This document shows, in pieces, positions 7,192 through 13,737 of a stretch of 14,941 nt of DNA. Numbering within the stretch: the first letter of the stretch is position 1; the number at the start of each line of letters is the position of its first letter. The DNA is taken from contig DEXG01000025.1 of the NCBI GenBank assembly GCA_002364005.1, positions 17,159-32,099 on the forward strand, given 5' to 3'. The DNA comes from Phycisphaerales bacterium UBA3190. GTDB lineage: Bacteria; Planctomycetota; Phycisphaerae; Phycisphaerales; UBA1924. The position numbers and the translations under genes are program-made. The notes beneath the pieces were generated by a model. It was given only the letters and a program-made list of their open reading frames with translations. It was not told where the DNA came from and did no database searches.

Positions 7192-8139
7192 TTACGGATT
7201 ATTCCGGGAGCGGGTCACCATATCTGTGTACGCCGCCAAGTCCTGTGAGTTCACCGTACCATCGCCATTGACATCAGCACTCATGCTTCCCTGCTCGTAG
7301 TTCGCAAGGAATGCGCTGTAGTCGGCGGGGCCCATGGTCCCGTTGCCGTCGCTGTCGTAGTTGTTCACGAAGCGCTCGATTTCACGGCGTTCCTGCATGA
7401 CGGTGAACGCTTCTTGTGTTTCTTCGATGCTGAGGACGCCGTCGCCATCGCTGTCGAACTCAGTGCGTGCCTGTTCGAAGGCCTCTCTGCCTCGTCCGCG
7501 GCCCTGCTCTTCGCGCTGAACCTGGCGTTCTTCGCGTGAGAGTTCGCCGTCGCCGTCGGTGTCGTAGCGAGCGATTTCTTCTGCTCGTCGTTCTTCGCGT
7601 TCCTGCTCTTGGAATGCTTCCATGGCGGCCTGTTCTTCTTCGTCGAGGACGCCGTTGCCGTCGGCATCGAACTGACGCATCAGTTCTTGGCCGCGGGGCG
7701 AATCCTCGAACATGGCCTGGCGGGCGGCCATTCGTTCTTCGCGTGAGATCTCGCCGTCGCCGTCGAGGTCGAAGCGGGCCATCATCTCGGCCCTCATGGC
7801 ATCACGCATGGCGCGTCGCTCTTCTTCTGAGAGGATGCCGTCGCCGTCGAGATCGAACTCGGTCATCCGGTCAAGCATGTCGGCAAAGCCGCCGCGTCCG
7901 TTGTTCTGGTTGGCGTTGTTGCGGCCTTGGGTGTTGATCTGACCCCGCTCGACCTCGGGGGTGTCGAAGTCGCTGGACATCGGGGGGGCGTCAAAGTTTG
8001 ATGCCTGGGCGAACTGATCGGTTGGCTGGGTGGGGGTGTTGTTCTTGGACTCAGCTCCACCACCAGTGAAGAGCAGTACGCCGCCCAGTGCTGAGGCACC
8101 GAGGGTAATGGTTGCGATCGCAACGGTCTTGGTATTCAT
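7192..8139 (-). CDS. Exported or membrane-anchored EF-hand protein with seven calcium loops
   Basis: The 315-residue protein has a hydrophobic N-terminal signal or anchor (residues 6-25) and a Gln/Asn/Pro-rich linker (31-90). Seven 12-residue EF-hand loops follow: 96-107, 124-135, 158-169, 193-204, 229-240, 262-273 and 289-300. The first five follow DxDGDGxLSxEE closely and end in Glu, as calcium binders do. The last two end in Asp; the seventh (DVNGDGTVNSQD) resembles a dockerin repeat. Segments between the loops are strongly charged (EEERRAM, EQEREERR) and likely helical. The ATG at 8139 was chosen over one at 8172 because GGAG lies 8 nt upstream and the signal then starts at the N-terminus. 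A terminator follows the gene and a tRNA terminator precedes it, so it is probably monocistronic. A role in extracytoplasmic calcium binding is likely; the partner is unknown. Confidence 0.85.
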   Translation of the reverse strand: MNTKTVAIATITLGASALGGVLLFTGGGAESKNNTPTQPTDQFAQASNFDAPPMSSDFDTPEVERGQINTQGRNNANQNNGRGGFADMLDRMTEFDLDGDGILSEEERRAMRDAMRAEMMARFDLDGDGEISREERMAARQAMFEDSPRGQELMRQFDADGNGVLDEEEQAAMEAFQEQEREERRAEEIARYDTDGDGELSREERQVQREEQGRGRGREAFEQARTEFDSDGDGVLSIEETQEAFTVMQERREIERFVNNYDSDGNGTMGPADYSAFLANYEQGSMSADVNGDGTVNSQDLAAYTDMVTRSRNNP

Positions 8140-8220
8140 GAGAGTTTCTCCACGAAAGGGATGTGCGTGCAAGCAGAACGCCTGGGATTGCCCAAAATGA
8201 CAAAAAATGTCTGAGATGGG

Positions 8221-8257
8221 TCCAAAAAGAACGAAGGCCCGATGGTTGTATCGGGCC
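8221..8257 (-). terminator. Rho-independent terminator behind tRNA-Met
   Basis: GGCCCGAT (8236-8243) and ATCGGGCC (8250-8257) form a perfect 8-bp stem with a 6-nt loop. On the minus strand the stem is followed by TTCGTTCTTTTT. It lies 24 nt past the tRNA 3' end and separates the tRNA from the EF-hand gene. Confidence 0.8.
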
Positions 8258-8280
8258 GTCCGTCGTTTGGATGCGAAAAA

Positions 8281-8354
8281 TGGCGAGGGGGAGACTTGAA
8301 CTCCCGACCTGAGGGTTATGAATCCTCCGCTCTAGCCAGCTGAGCTACCTCGCC
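8281..8354 (-). tRNA. tRNA-Met (anticodon CAT), elongator type
   Basis: A full cloverleaf can be folded: acceptor stem GGCGAGG/CCTCGCC with discriminator A, D-arm with AGCTCAGCTGG, anticodon loop TTCATAA, and T-arm GGGAG-TTCAAGT-CTCCC. The anticodon stem has an A31-C39 mismatch, common in bacterial elongator tRNA-Met genes with ATTCATAACC. The G1-C72 pair rules out an initiator tRNA. tRNA-Ile2 with a modified CAT anticodon is a less likely alternative. CCA is not encoded; TTTTT follows directly. Confidence 0.93.
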
Positions 8355-8373
8355 GAGTTGGGCCTCAATAATA

Positions 8374-8406
8374 GCCCCTCGTGCTCGAAGATCGAGTGTA
8401 AGGGGC
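8374..8406 (-). terminator. Possible terminator after tatA
   Basis: GCCCCT (8374-8379) pairs with AGGGGC (8401-8406), and an inner CTCGA (8384-8388) pairs with TCGAG (8392-8396). On the minus strand the hairpin is followed by TATTATTG, a weak T-rich tract. It lies 12 nt past the tatA stop. The same TATTAT could serve instead as the -10 box of the tRNA-Met promoter, 19 nt before the tRNA; no good -35 is visible. Confidence 0.35.
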
Positions 8407-8418
8407 AGAATTGGGTTG

Positions 8419-8766
8419 TTAAGCGTCGTTTGGGCGGGCCGGATCGGGTTCGGCCTGCATCTGCGAGGGGGTGCTGTGGGCGGTGCCTCGCGAGTCCCCG
8501 GCGACGGGGTACTTGGCCGAGTCGAACTTCGCAGGGTCGTTCTTGGCTGGCGTTCCTGCGGTATCGACCTCGTTTTTGATGTCGTCGGTGACATCCTTCA
8601 GGCCTTTTTTGAACTCAACGATGCCTTGGCCAAGGTGTCGGCCGACTTCGGGCAGTCGACGCCCAAAGAGCAGGAGCAGGATGACACCGATGATGGTGAG
8701 TTCCATCCAGCCAAGGTTGGCGAGAAAGGCCAGTGATTGCGTTGATTCGTGCATGTTGGGATTCAA
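8419..8766 (-). CDS. tatA: Sec-independent (Tat) translocase subunit, TatA/TatB type
   Basis: TatA-family proteins form the oligomeric part of the twin-arginine translocon that moves folded proteins across the inner membrane. In this 115-residue protein, one membrane helix spans about residues 21-34 (MELTIIGVILLLLF). It is followed by the hinge and amphipathic helix FGRRLPEVGRHLGQGIVEFKKG (34-55), which contains the family's FG, LPE and LG signature residues. A polar, unstructured tail follows. GLGxxE-type spacing before the helix (LGWMEL) is as expected. The TTG at 8766 has AAGGA 7 nt upstream; an in-frame ATG at 8754 is the alternative and would fit a leaderless transcript. TatA fits better than TatB by length and motif. 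No tatC is nearby; folD lies 72 nt upstream on the same strand. Confidence 0.92.
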   Translation of the reverse strand: MNPNMHESTQSLAFLANLGWMELTIIGVILLLLFGRRLPEVGRHLGQGIVEFKKGLKDVTDDIKNEVDTAGTPAKNDPAKFDSAKYPVAGDSRGTAHSTPSQMQAEPDPARPNDA

Positions 8767-8789
8767 TGGTGGGTCCTTCCCGATGTCAA
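8761..8789 (-). promoter_or_regulatory. Promoter-like site at the tatA start
   Basis: On the minus strand a perfect TTGACA (8789-8784) is followed after exactly 17 nt by TTGAAT (8766-8761). A transcript would begin about 7 nt further on, at the ATG at 8754-8752, giving a leaderless mRNA. The same TTGAAT contains the TTG start codon supported by AAGGA, so the two readings compete. Confidence 0.4.
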
Positions 8790-8838
8790 CGCATCGTAGT
8801 CGGTCATATTTCCATCTGCGGGGGCGGGATGCGGTGCG

Positions 8839-9711
8839 TTAGGCGTTCTTGGCGCGATCCTCGGCCAGTTCGATGACATTGTGCAGGAGCACGCCGACGG
8901 TCATGGGGCCGACCCCTCCGGGGACAGGGCTGATGTGGGCTGCGATGGTTGAAACGGCGTCGAAGTCGACATCGCCGACGGTCCGGGTCTTGCCTTCATC
9001 GTCTTTGATCCGGTTGACGCCGACATCGACGACCAGGGCCCCGGGGCTGACCATGTCGGCGGTGATGAGGCCTGGGACGCCTGCTGCGGGTATGAGGACT
9101 TCTGCGCTTCGGCACAGATCGCTGAGGCCTTGGGTGTATTTGTTGCAGCTGATGACGGTGGCTTCGCGTTGCATCAGGAGGACCGCGATTGGGCGGCCAA
9201 CGACGGCCGAGGCCCCTACGACCACGCAGCGTTTGCCTTTGAGGTCGATTCCGGTGCTGTCGATGAGCTTGAGGGTGGCCAGGGCGGTGCAGGGGGCTCG
9301 CATGGAGCGGCCGTAGACCACATTGCCGATGTTGGCGGGATTGACGCCCTCGACATCTTTGTCTGGGTCGATGAGCTGCTGAATGTGGTAGGCATCGACG
9401 CCCTCGGGCATGGGCATGTGCACCATGATGGCGTGGACATCGTCGTCCTGATTGAGTGTGCGGATCTGCGCCTCGATGGCTTTCTGGTCCGAGCCCTTGG
9501 GCAGGGTGTGGAGCTGGTAGTCGATCCCGATGGCTTGGCAGGTGCTGGCCTGGTTTTGGGCGTAGACACGGGCACCGTTATCGCCCGATTCAACGAGCAG
9601 CGCGTCGAGCTTGGGGGTGAATCCCTGTTCGCGCAGCGTGCCAGCCCGCTGTGCGACCTGCTCGCGGAACTGCTGTGCCAAAGTTCTGCCGTCGATGATC
9701 TGTGCGCTCAT
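8839..9711 (-). CDS. folD: FolD-family methylene-tetrahydrofolate dehydrogenase with altered catalytic residues
   Basis: FolD normally oxidises 5,10-methylene-THF to methenyl-THF with NADP+ and hydrolyses this to 10-formyl-THF in the cytoplasm. The 290-residue length and fold match: catalytic domain 1-145, Rossmann segment GASAVVGRP (166-174), and the closing block SPVPGGVGPMT (261-271). Three conserved residues differ, in numbering that coincides with E. coli FolD: Lys54 is Gln (VYAQNQAS), Gln98 is His (VHMPMP) and Asp121 is Glu (KDVEGV). Tyr50 is kept. The segment after the Rossmann loop, usually HSRT-like, reads NKYT, which may affect the NADP versus NAD choice. The start at 9711 was chosen because MSAQIIDGRTLA matches the family N-terminus; there is no Shine-Dalgarno sequence. 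The gene diverges from ligA across 62 nt. The family is certain; full bifunctional activity is doubtful. Confidence 0.93.
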   Translation of the reverse strand: MSAQIIDGRTLAQQFREQVAQRAGTLREQGFTPKLDALLVESGDNGARVYAQNQASTCQAIGIDYQLHTLPKGSDQKAIEAQIRTLNQDDDVHAIMVHMPMPEGVDAYHIQQLIDPDKDVEGVNPANIGNVVYGRSMRAPCTALATLKLIDSTGIDLKGKRCVVVGASAVVGRPIAVLLMQREATVISCNKYTQGLSDLCRSAEVLIPAAGVPGLITADMVSPGALVVDVGVNRIKDDEGKTRTVGDVDFDAVSTIAAHISPVPGGVGPMTVGVLLHNVIELAEDRAKNA

Positions 9712-9718
9712 GCGGAGG

Positions 9719-9724
9719 ATGATA
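9719..9724 (-). promoter_or_regulatory. -10-like hexamer before folD (possible leaderless start)
   Basis: TATCAT on the minus strand (9724-9719) lies 7 nt before the folD ATG and matches the -10 consensus at five of six positions. No Shine-Dalgarno sequence is present (CCTCCGC lies between). No convincing -35 is seen at the usual distance. Confidence 0.35.
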
Positions 9725-9759
9725 GCCCCGTGCGGTGCGCCCGCAGGCGTCTGGTCGAT

Positions 9760-9765
9760 TAGGAT
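9760..9765 (+). promoter_or_regulatory. -10-like hexamer before ligA (possible leaderless start)
   Basis: TAGGAT lies 8 nt before the ligA ATG and fits TANNNT. AGGA within it could instead act as a weak Shine-Dalgarno sequence at 9-nt spacing. No good -35 is visible. Confidence 0.25.
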
Positions 9766-9773
9766 TGGGTGAC

Positions 9774-11942
9774 ATGACCTCATCGAACCCGGCCAAACGC
9801 ATCGACGAACTCCGTGATCTGCTCACCCGAGCAAACCGGGCGTATTACCGTGATGCGGAACCGATCATGTCGGATGTTGAGTTTGATGAACGGCTCAAGG
9901 AGCTGGCTGAACTCGAGTCCGAGCACCCAGAGCTTGCGGACCCCAACTCCCCCACTGTTCGAGTCGGCGGCGAGCCCATCGAGGGGTTCGAGACCAAGCC
10001 CCACGCGATCCCGATGCTCTCGATCGACAACACCTACAACGAGCAGGAGGTGCGGGACTGGGTGAACCGCACAGCCAAGGCCCTTGGTGCGGATCAGGGC
10101 GAGGGACTGTTCGCGGCTGAAAGCGCCGATTTTGTCTGCGAACCCAAAATCGACGGGGTGGCACTGAGTGTCCGGTACGAGTCGGGGGTGTTCGTTCAGG
10201 CACTGACACGGGGTGATGGCGCGGCGGGTGATGATGTCTCCCACGCGATCCGTACGATCAAATCGCTCCCGCTCATGCTTGAGGGGGATGTGCCCGAGGT
10301 GCTCGAGGTTCGAGGCGAGGTGTATATCCCGCTGAGCGAGTTCCAACGCATCAACGCCGAGCGCGAGGCCAACGGCGATGAGCCGCTCATGAACCCGCGC
10401 AACGCGTGCGCCGGGACGATCAAGCAGTTGGATCCGAAGGCAGCCGCGGATCGCAAGCTCGGGTTCCTCGCCCACGGTATCGGCGAGGTGAGCGACGCAG
10501 GATACGCGTCGACATTTACCAGGTTCATCGAACGAATCACCGCCCTGGGTATCCCCACGACCGACCAACGCCGAGCGGTAACCAGCGTCGAAGCGATCAT
10601 GGATGAGATCCATCGCATCGATCAGGTTCGGCATTCACTGGACTACGCGACCGATGGCGTGGTGATTCGGGTCAACTCGCTTTCGCAACAGGCGGCAATG
10701 GGCAATACCTCCAAATCGCCCCGCTGGGTGATCGCGTATAAGTTTCCGGCGGAGCGCAAGACAACGCGGCTGCTGGAGGTCGCCCACCAGGTGGGCAAGA
10801 CGGGCAAGATCACCCCCCGGGCGACTCTGGAGCCGGTGCTGCTGGCCGGCACGACCGTGACGCACGCGACGCTGCACAACTACGGGATGGTGCGTCAGCG
10901 GGATTTGCACATCGGCGATACGGTCGAGGTGGAGAAGGCGGGCGAGATCATCCCGCAGGTGATCGGGGTGGTTGCGGGGAAGCGGCCCAAGGGGGCGAAG
11001 CCGGTCTTGCCGCCGGATGTGTGCCCGGTGTGCGATTCGCCATTGGAGATCGAGCCCCACGAGTCGCACGAGGACCCGACCAAAGAGACCACACGCCGGT
11101 GCGTGAACCCCGAGTGCCCGGCCCAGATCCGCGAGAAGCTGGTGTGGTTCGTTGGTCGGCGCCAGATGGATATCGACACGCTTGGTGAGCAGACGATCGA
11201 CCAGATCCGTGAATCGGAGATCCCGCTGAATCATTTCGCGGATATCTACCGCCTGCATGAGCATCGCGACGCCCTTCTCGAACTCGACCGCATGGGTGAG
11301 AAGAAGGTCGAGAACATGCTCAGGAGCATTGAGGCATCCAAGTCCCGTGGACTGGCGCGATTGCTGGCGGGGATGGGCATTCGGCATGTTGGGGCATCGA
11401 CGGCCAAGTCGCTCGCCCGGGTCTTCCCCGACTATGACGCGTTGCTCAACGCGGACCTGAGCCAGCTGATGCCGATGGCAGTCAACCGCATGAGCGGCAA
11501 GAAGCGTGAAGCCCTGCTGGGCAGTGCCGAAAAGCTGGAGCGCGAATACGAGACCGGCCTGGGTGAGGACACCGCCGAGGTGTTCTACGCTTACCTGCAT
11601 TCCAAGCCCGCACGGGATACCTTTGAGCAGCTGCGCGAACTGGGCGTCGATCTGCGTTCGCATGACTCCATTGAGCAGGCGGTGGATCACGATTCGGTGT
11701 TCGCTGGCAAGACCATCGTGCTGACGGGAACGCTGGAGCACTTCACGCGTCCGGACCTTGCGGAGAAACTTGAGGGCTTGGGAGCCAAGGTGACGGGCTC
11801 GGTCTCGAAGAACACGGACCTGCTGATTGCGGGTGAATCGGCGGGCTCGAAGCTCACCAAGGCCCAATCGCTGGGTATCGAAATCTGGGATGAGCAGCGT
11901 CTGCTTGATGCCCTCAACGACGAATCATCGGAGCGTGCGTGA
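9774..11942 (+). CDS. ligA: NAD+-dependent DNA ligase
   Basis: LigA seals nicks during replication and repair, using NAD+ to adenylate itself. The 722-residue protein has domains in standard order: Ia with the NMN-binding YY and D34/D38 region (20-45), adenylation domain with nucleophile Lys125 in EPKIDG, OB fold (about 325-405), a four-cysteine zinc finger (C417, C420, C443, C448), helix-hairpin-helix region (about 455-625), and a C-terminal BRCT domain (641-715, KTIVLTGTLEHFTR). It is longer than the usual ~670 residues, partly because of an extra charged stretch in the last helix-hairpin-helix unit (about 571-594). The ATG at 9774 gives the family N-terminus; an upstream GTG at 9735 adds 13 non-conserved residues. 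The stop overlaps the next start as GTGA, so the two genes are probably translationally coupled. Confidence 0.97.
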   Translation: MTSSNPAKRIDELRDLLTRANRAYYRDAEPIMSDVEFDERLKELAELESEHPELADPNSPTVRVGGEPIEGFETKPHAIPMLSIDNTYNEQEVRDWVNRTAKALGADQGEGLFAAESADFVCEPKIDGVALSVRYESGVFVQALTRGDGAAGDDVSHAIRTIKSLPLMLEGDVPEVLEVRGEVYIPLSEFQRINAEREANGDEPLMNPRNACAGTIKQLDPKAAADRKLGFLAHGIGEVSDAGYASTFTRFIERITALGIPTTDQRRAVTSVEAIMDEIHRIDQVRHSLDYATDGVVIRVNSLSQQAAMGNTSKSPRWVIAYKFPAERKTTRLLEVAHQVGKTGKITPRATLEPVLLAGTTVTHATLHNYGMVRQRDLHIGDTVEVEKAGEIIPQVIGVVAGKRPKGAKPVLPPDVCPVCDSPLEIEPHESHEDPTKETTRRCVNPECPAQIREKLVWFVGRRQMDIDTLGEQTIDQIRESEIPLNHFADIYRLHEHRDALLELDRMGEKKVENMLRSIEASKSRGLARLLAGMGIRHVGASTAKSLARVFPDYDALLNADLSQLMPMAVNRMSGKKREALLGSAEKLEREYETGLGEDTAEVFYAYLHSKPARDTFEQLRELGVDLRSHDSIEQAVDHDSVFAGKTIVLTGTLEHFTRPDLAEKLEGLGAKVTGSVSKNTDLLIAGESAGSKLTKAQSLGIEIWDEQRLLDALNDESSERA

Positions 11943-12499
11943 AGAATCTGGAACTCAAGGCCGAGCTGCGTGATCCCAATCTGGCTCGACTCATCTGTAA
12001 ACAGCTCAAGGCGTCGCGTGTCGGTGTGATCCGCCAGACGGATACCTATTTCAATGTCATGCGTGGTCGGCTCAAGCGGCGCGAATCGGTGGTCGTTGAG
12101 CGCGGGGTTGGCTCGCCCGAACCCATCGAGTACATCTTCTACGAGCGCCCAGACCGCATCGGGGCACGGGTCTCGGACTACCATATCTACACCCAGGAAC
12201 AGGTGCGGGAGCGATTCGGCGAGCAGCCCTTGCCGGTCTGGCTCGAAGTGGTCAAGAAGCGCGAGCTGTACCTCTACGATTCAACCCGGATCCACATCGA
12301 TGATGTGCACGACCTCGGCTGGTATTTCGAGTACGAGATCATCCTCGAAGAACGCCCGAATATGGAAAAGGTCAACGACCTGGCGGACCGCTTGCGAGCA
12401 ACCTTCCTGCCCGCGCTGGGCGAACCGATCGCGAGTTCTTACGCCGACCTGATTGCGCAGGCGAACGGGTTGCGTGCGGATCGGGCGGAAGAGGCCTAG
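11939..12499 (+). CDS. CYTH-domain protein (class IV adenylate cyclase / thiamine triphosphatase superfamily)
   Basis: CYTH proteins form an eight-stranded tunnel that binds triphosphates with metal ions; members are adenylate cyclases (CyaB), thiamine triphosphatases or inorganic triphosphatases. The 186 residues carry the expected charged pattern: NLELK (Glu5, Lys7) at the N-terminus, QTDTYF (33-38), GRLKRR (43-48), IEYIFYERPD (63-72), VVKKREL (104-110), RIHIDDV (117-123) and FEYEI (130-134). The N-terminal motif has ELK rather than a full ExExK, as in many CyaB-like sequences. The GTG start overlaps the ligA stop by 4 nt, with GGAG 5 nt upstream. It converges on the exporter gene, and their stop codons interlock at CTAG. 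Family membership is well supported; the substrate is unknown. Confidence 0.85.
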   Translation: MKNLELKAELRDPNLARLICKQLKASRVGVIRQTDTYFNVMRGRLKRRESVVVERGVGSPEPIEYIFYERPDRIGARVSDYHIYTQEQVRERFGEQPLPVWLEVVKKRELYLYDSTRIHIDDVHDLGWYFEYEIILEERPNMEKVNDLADRLRATFLPALGEPIASSYADLIAQANGLRADRAEEA

Positions 12500-13734
12500 A
12501 GGACCTTGCGTGGCGGCATGATGACATTGGCCAGCAGGAGCCCCACGACCAACGCTACGCCAACCACCAGTACGGTGAAGCTTGACTGGACGCCGTCAAC
12601 CGTGGCGCTGCTCATGAAGAGTTGAAGACTGCGTAACCCGAGCGAACCGGGCACGAGGATGATCAGGCCCGGGAGCATCATGACGAGTGCTGGGCGGTCG
12701 AAGATGCGTGCGTAGAGGTTGCTGGACACCCCCACCACCATGGCGGCGCCGAGCACGCCGATCTCAGGGCCGAGATGCAGGGTTCCGTAGCGAGCTGAGT
12801 AGAAAGACATGAGCCCGGCCAGGACCATGATCCATGCGTGGCGGAGGTGTGCCTGGAAGAGGATGGCCATGCAGAGCGTGGCGACGAGGACGGACAGCAG
12901 GTCGATGTACCAGGGCAGGTCGTGTGCCAGGACGACCGGCGCGGTGCCGGTGGTTCGATCGACGATTGTTTGCCCCAGCACAACGCCGAACCCGATGACG
13001 AGAAGCACCATGATTGCGCCGGCGAGTCGGGCGGTCCCCGAGACGACATGCTTCATGGAGAGCTCGACCATCGCCATGGTGAGGGTGAGGCCCGGGAGCA
13101 GGATGATGATGCCGGCGATGATGGGGACGGTGGTCATGTAGCCGCCGAACGGTATGGCGAGGTAGCCGGCGATGAGCGCGGCTCCGAGGCCTGAGAGGAA
13201 CTCCATCAGGCGTGAGAACTCTCGCCGTCGACCCGTGAACTGGACGAGGAGTCCGATCAGGAGCCCCACGATGCCGCTGGCGGCCATTTCTTTCTCGGCC
13301 CCGCCGAGGAAGTTGCCGGCACAGACCCCGATGATCCCGAAACAGATGACAATCATCCACACAGGATAACGCGGGGTCATGGTCACGATCCGTTTGATCT
13401 CCGCAACCCCCTCGCCCGGCGTGATATGCCCGTCGATCGTGCGATTGAACACCCGATCGAGCGCCATCATCTTCGTCAGGTCCGCCTCCCCCGGGTGGAC
13501 TCTGGCGAGGTAGGTGTGGATATCGCCGTCATGATCCTCGAGCGAAACAAAGACCGATGTCGGCGTCGTGAAGGTCTGGGCGTTGTAGCCGAAGGCATCG
13601 GCGCAGTGACCAATGACATCCTCCACACGGTTGGCCGAGGTCCCGAAGGTCCCCAGTGCTCGTGCGAGCTCAATGAGAAAACGCGCCCGTGGCTCATCAG
13701 GGCGTGGAGATTGGGTTCCCGTTGTCGGGAGCAT
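12496..13734 (-). CDS. Threonine/serine exporter family membrane protein (ThrE-like, fused form)
   Basis: The protein has 412 residues. An N-terminal cytoplasmic part (17-115, FLIELARALGTFGTSANRVEDV) is typical of the ThrE/DUF1212 domain, whose name-giving member exports threonine and serine from Corynebacterium. It is followed by about ten hydrophobic segments. The first block (about 125-258) contains the conserved PGLTLTMAMVELSMKHVVSGTARL region (214-237). The second block (about 275-407) contains LVPGSLGLRSL (360-370) and matches the smaller ThrE_2 subunit. Both halves are thus fused, as in ThrE itself; many bacteria split them in two genes. The ATG is 3 nt after the ATPase stop, so the two genes are likely co-transcribed. 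The transported solute cannot be told from sequence. Confidence 0.85.
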   Translation of the reverse strand: MLPTTGTQSPRPDEPRARFLIELARALGTFGTSANRVEDVIGHCADAFGYNAQTFTTPTSVFVSLEDHDGDIHTYLARVHPGEADLTKMMALDRVFNRTIDGHITPGEGVAEIKRIVTMTPRYPVWMIVICFGIIGVCAGNFLGGAEKEMAASGIVGLLIGLLVQFTGRRREFSRLMEFLSGLGAALIAGYLAIPFGGYMTTVPIIAGIIILLPGLTLTMAMVELSMKHVVSGTARLAGAIMVLLVIGFGVVLGQTIVDRTTGTAPVVLAHDLPWYIDLLSVLVATLCMAILFQAHLRHAWIMVLAGLMSFYSARYGTLHLGPEIGVLGAAMVVGVSSNLYARIFDRPALVMMLPGLIILVPGSLGLRSLQLFMSSATVDGVQSSFTVLVVGVALVVGLLLANVIMPPRKVL

Positions 13735-13737
13735 CGA

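Noticed and set aside
7530..7870. Periodic GCCGTCGCCGTCG-like strings that resemble a repeat array
   Set aside because: They are the codons of the EF-hand loops (GDGD), unequal in spacing, and not a CRISPR or satellite.
7467..7937. Arg-rich 156-residue open frame antisense to the EF-hand gene
   Set aside because: Its low-complexity sequence follows from the repeated calcium-loop codons on the other strand.
8199..8211. GACA-AAAAA-TGTC inverted repeat before the EF-hand gene
   Set aside because: A 4-bp arm is too short to support an operator or terminator, and no promoter boxes align with it.
10635..11867. 410-residue open frame antisense to ligA
   Set aside because: It is a shadow typical of GC-rich codon bias; ligA in the other strand is intact with every expected motif.
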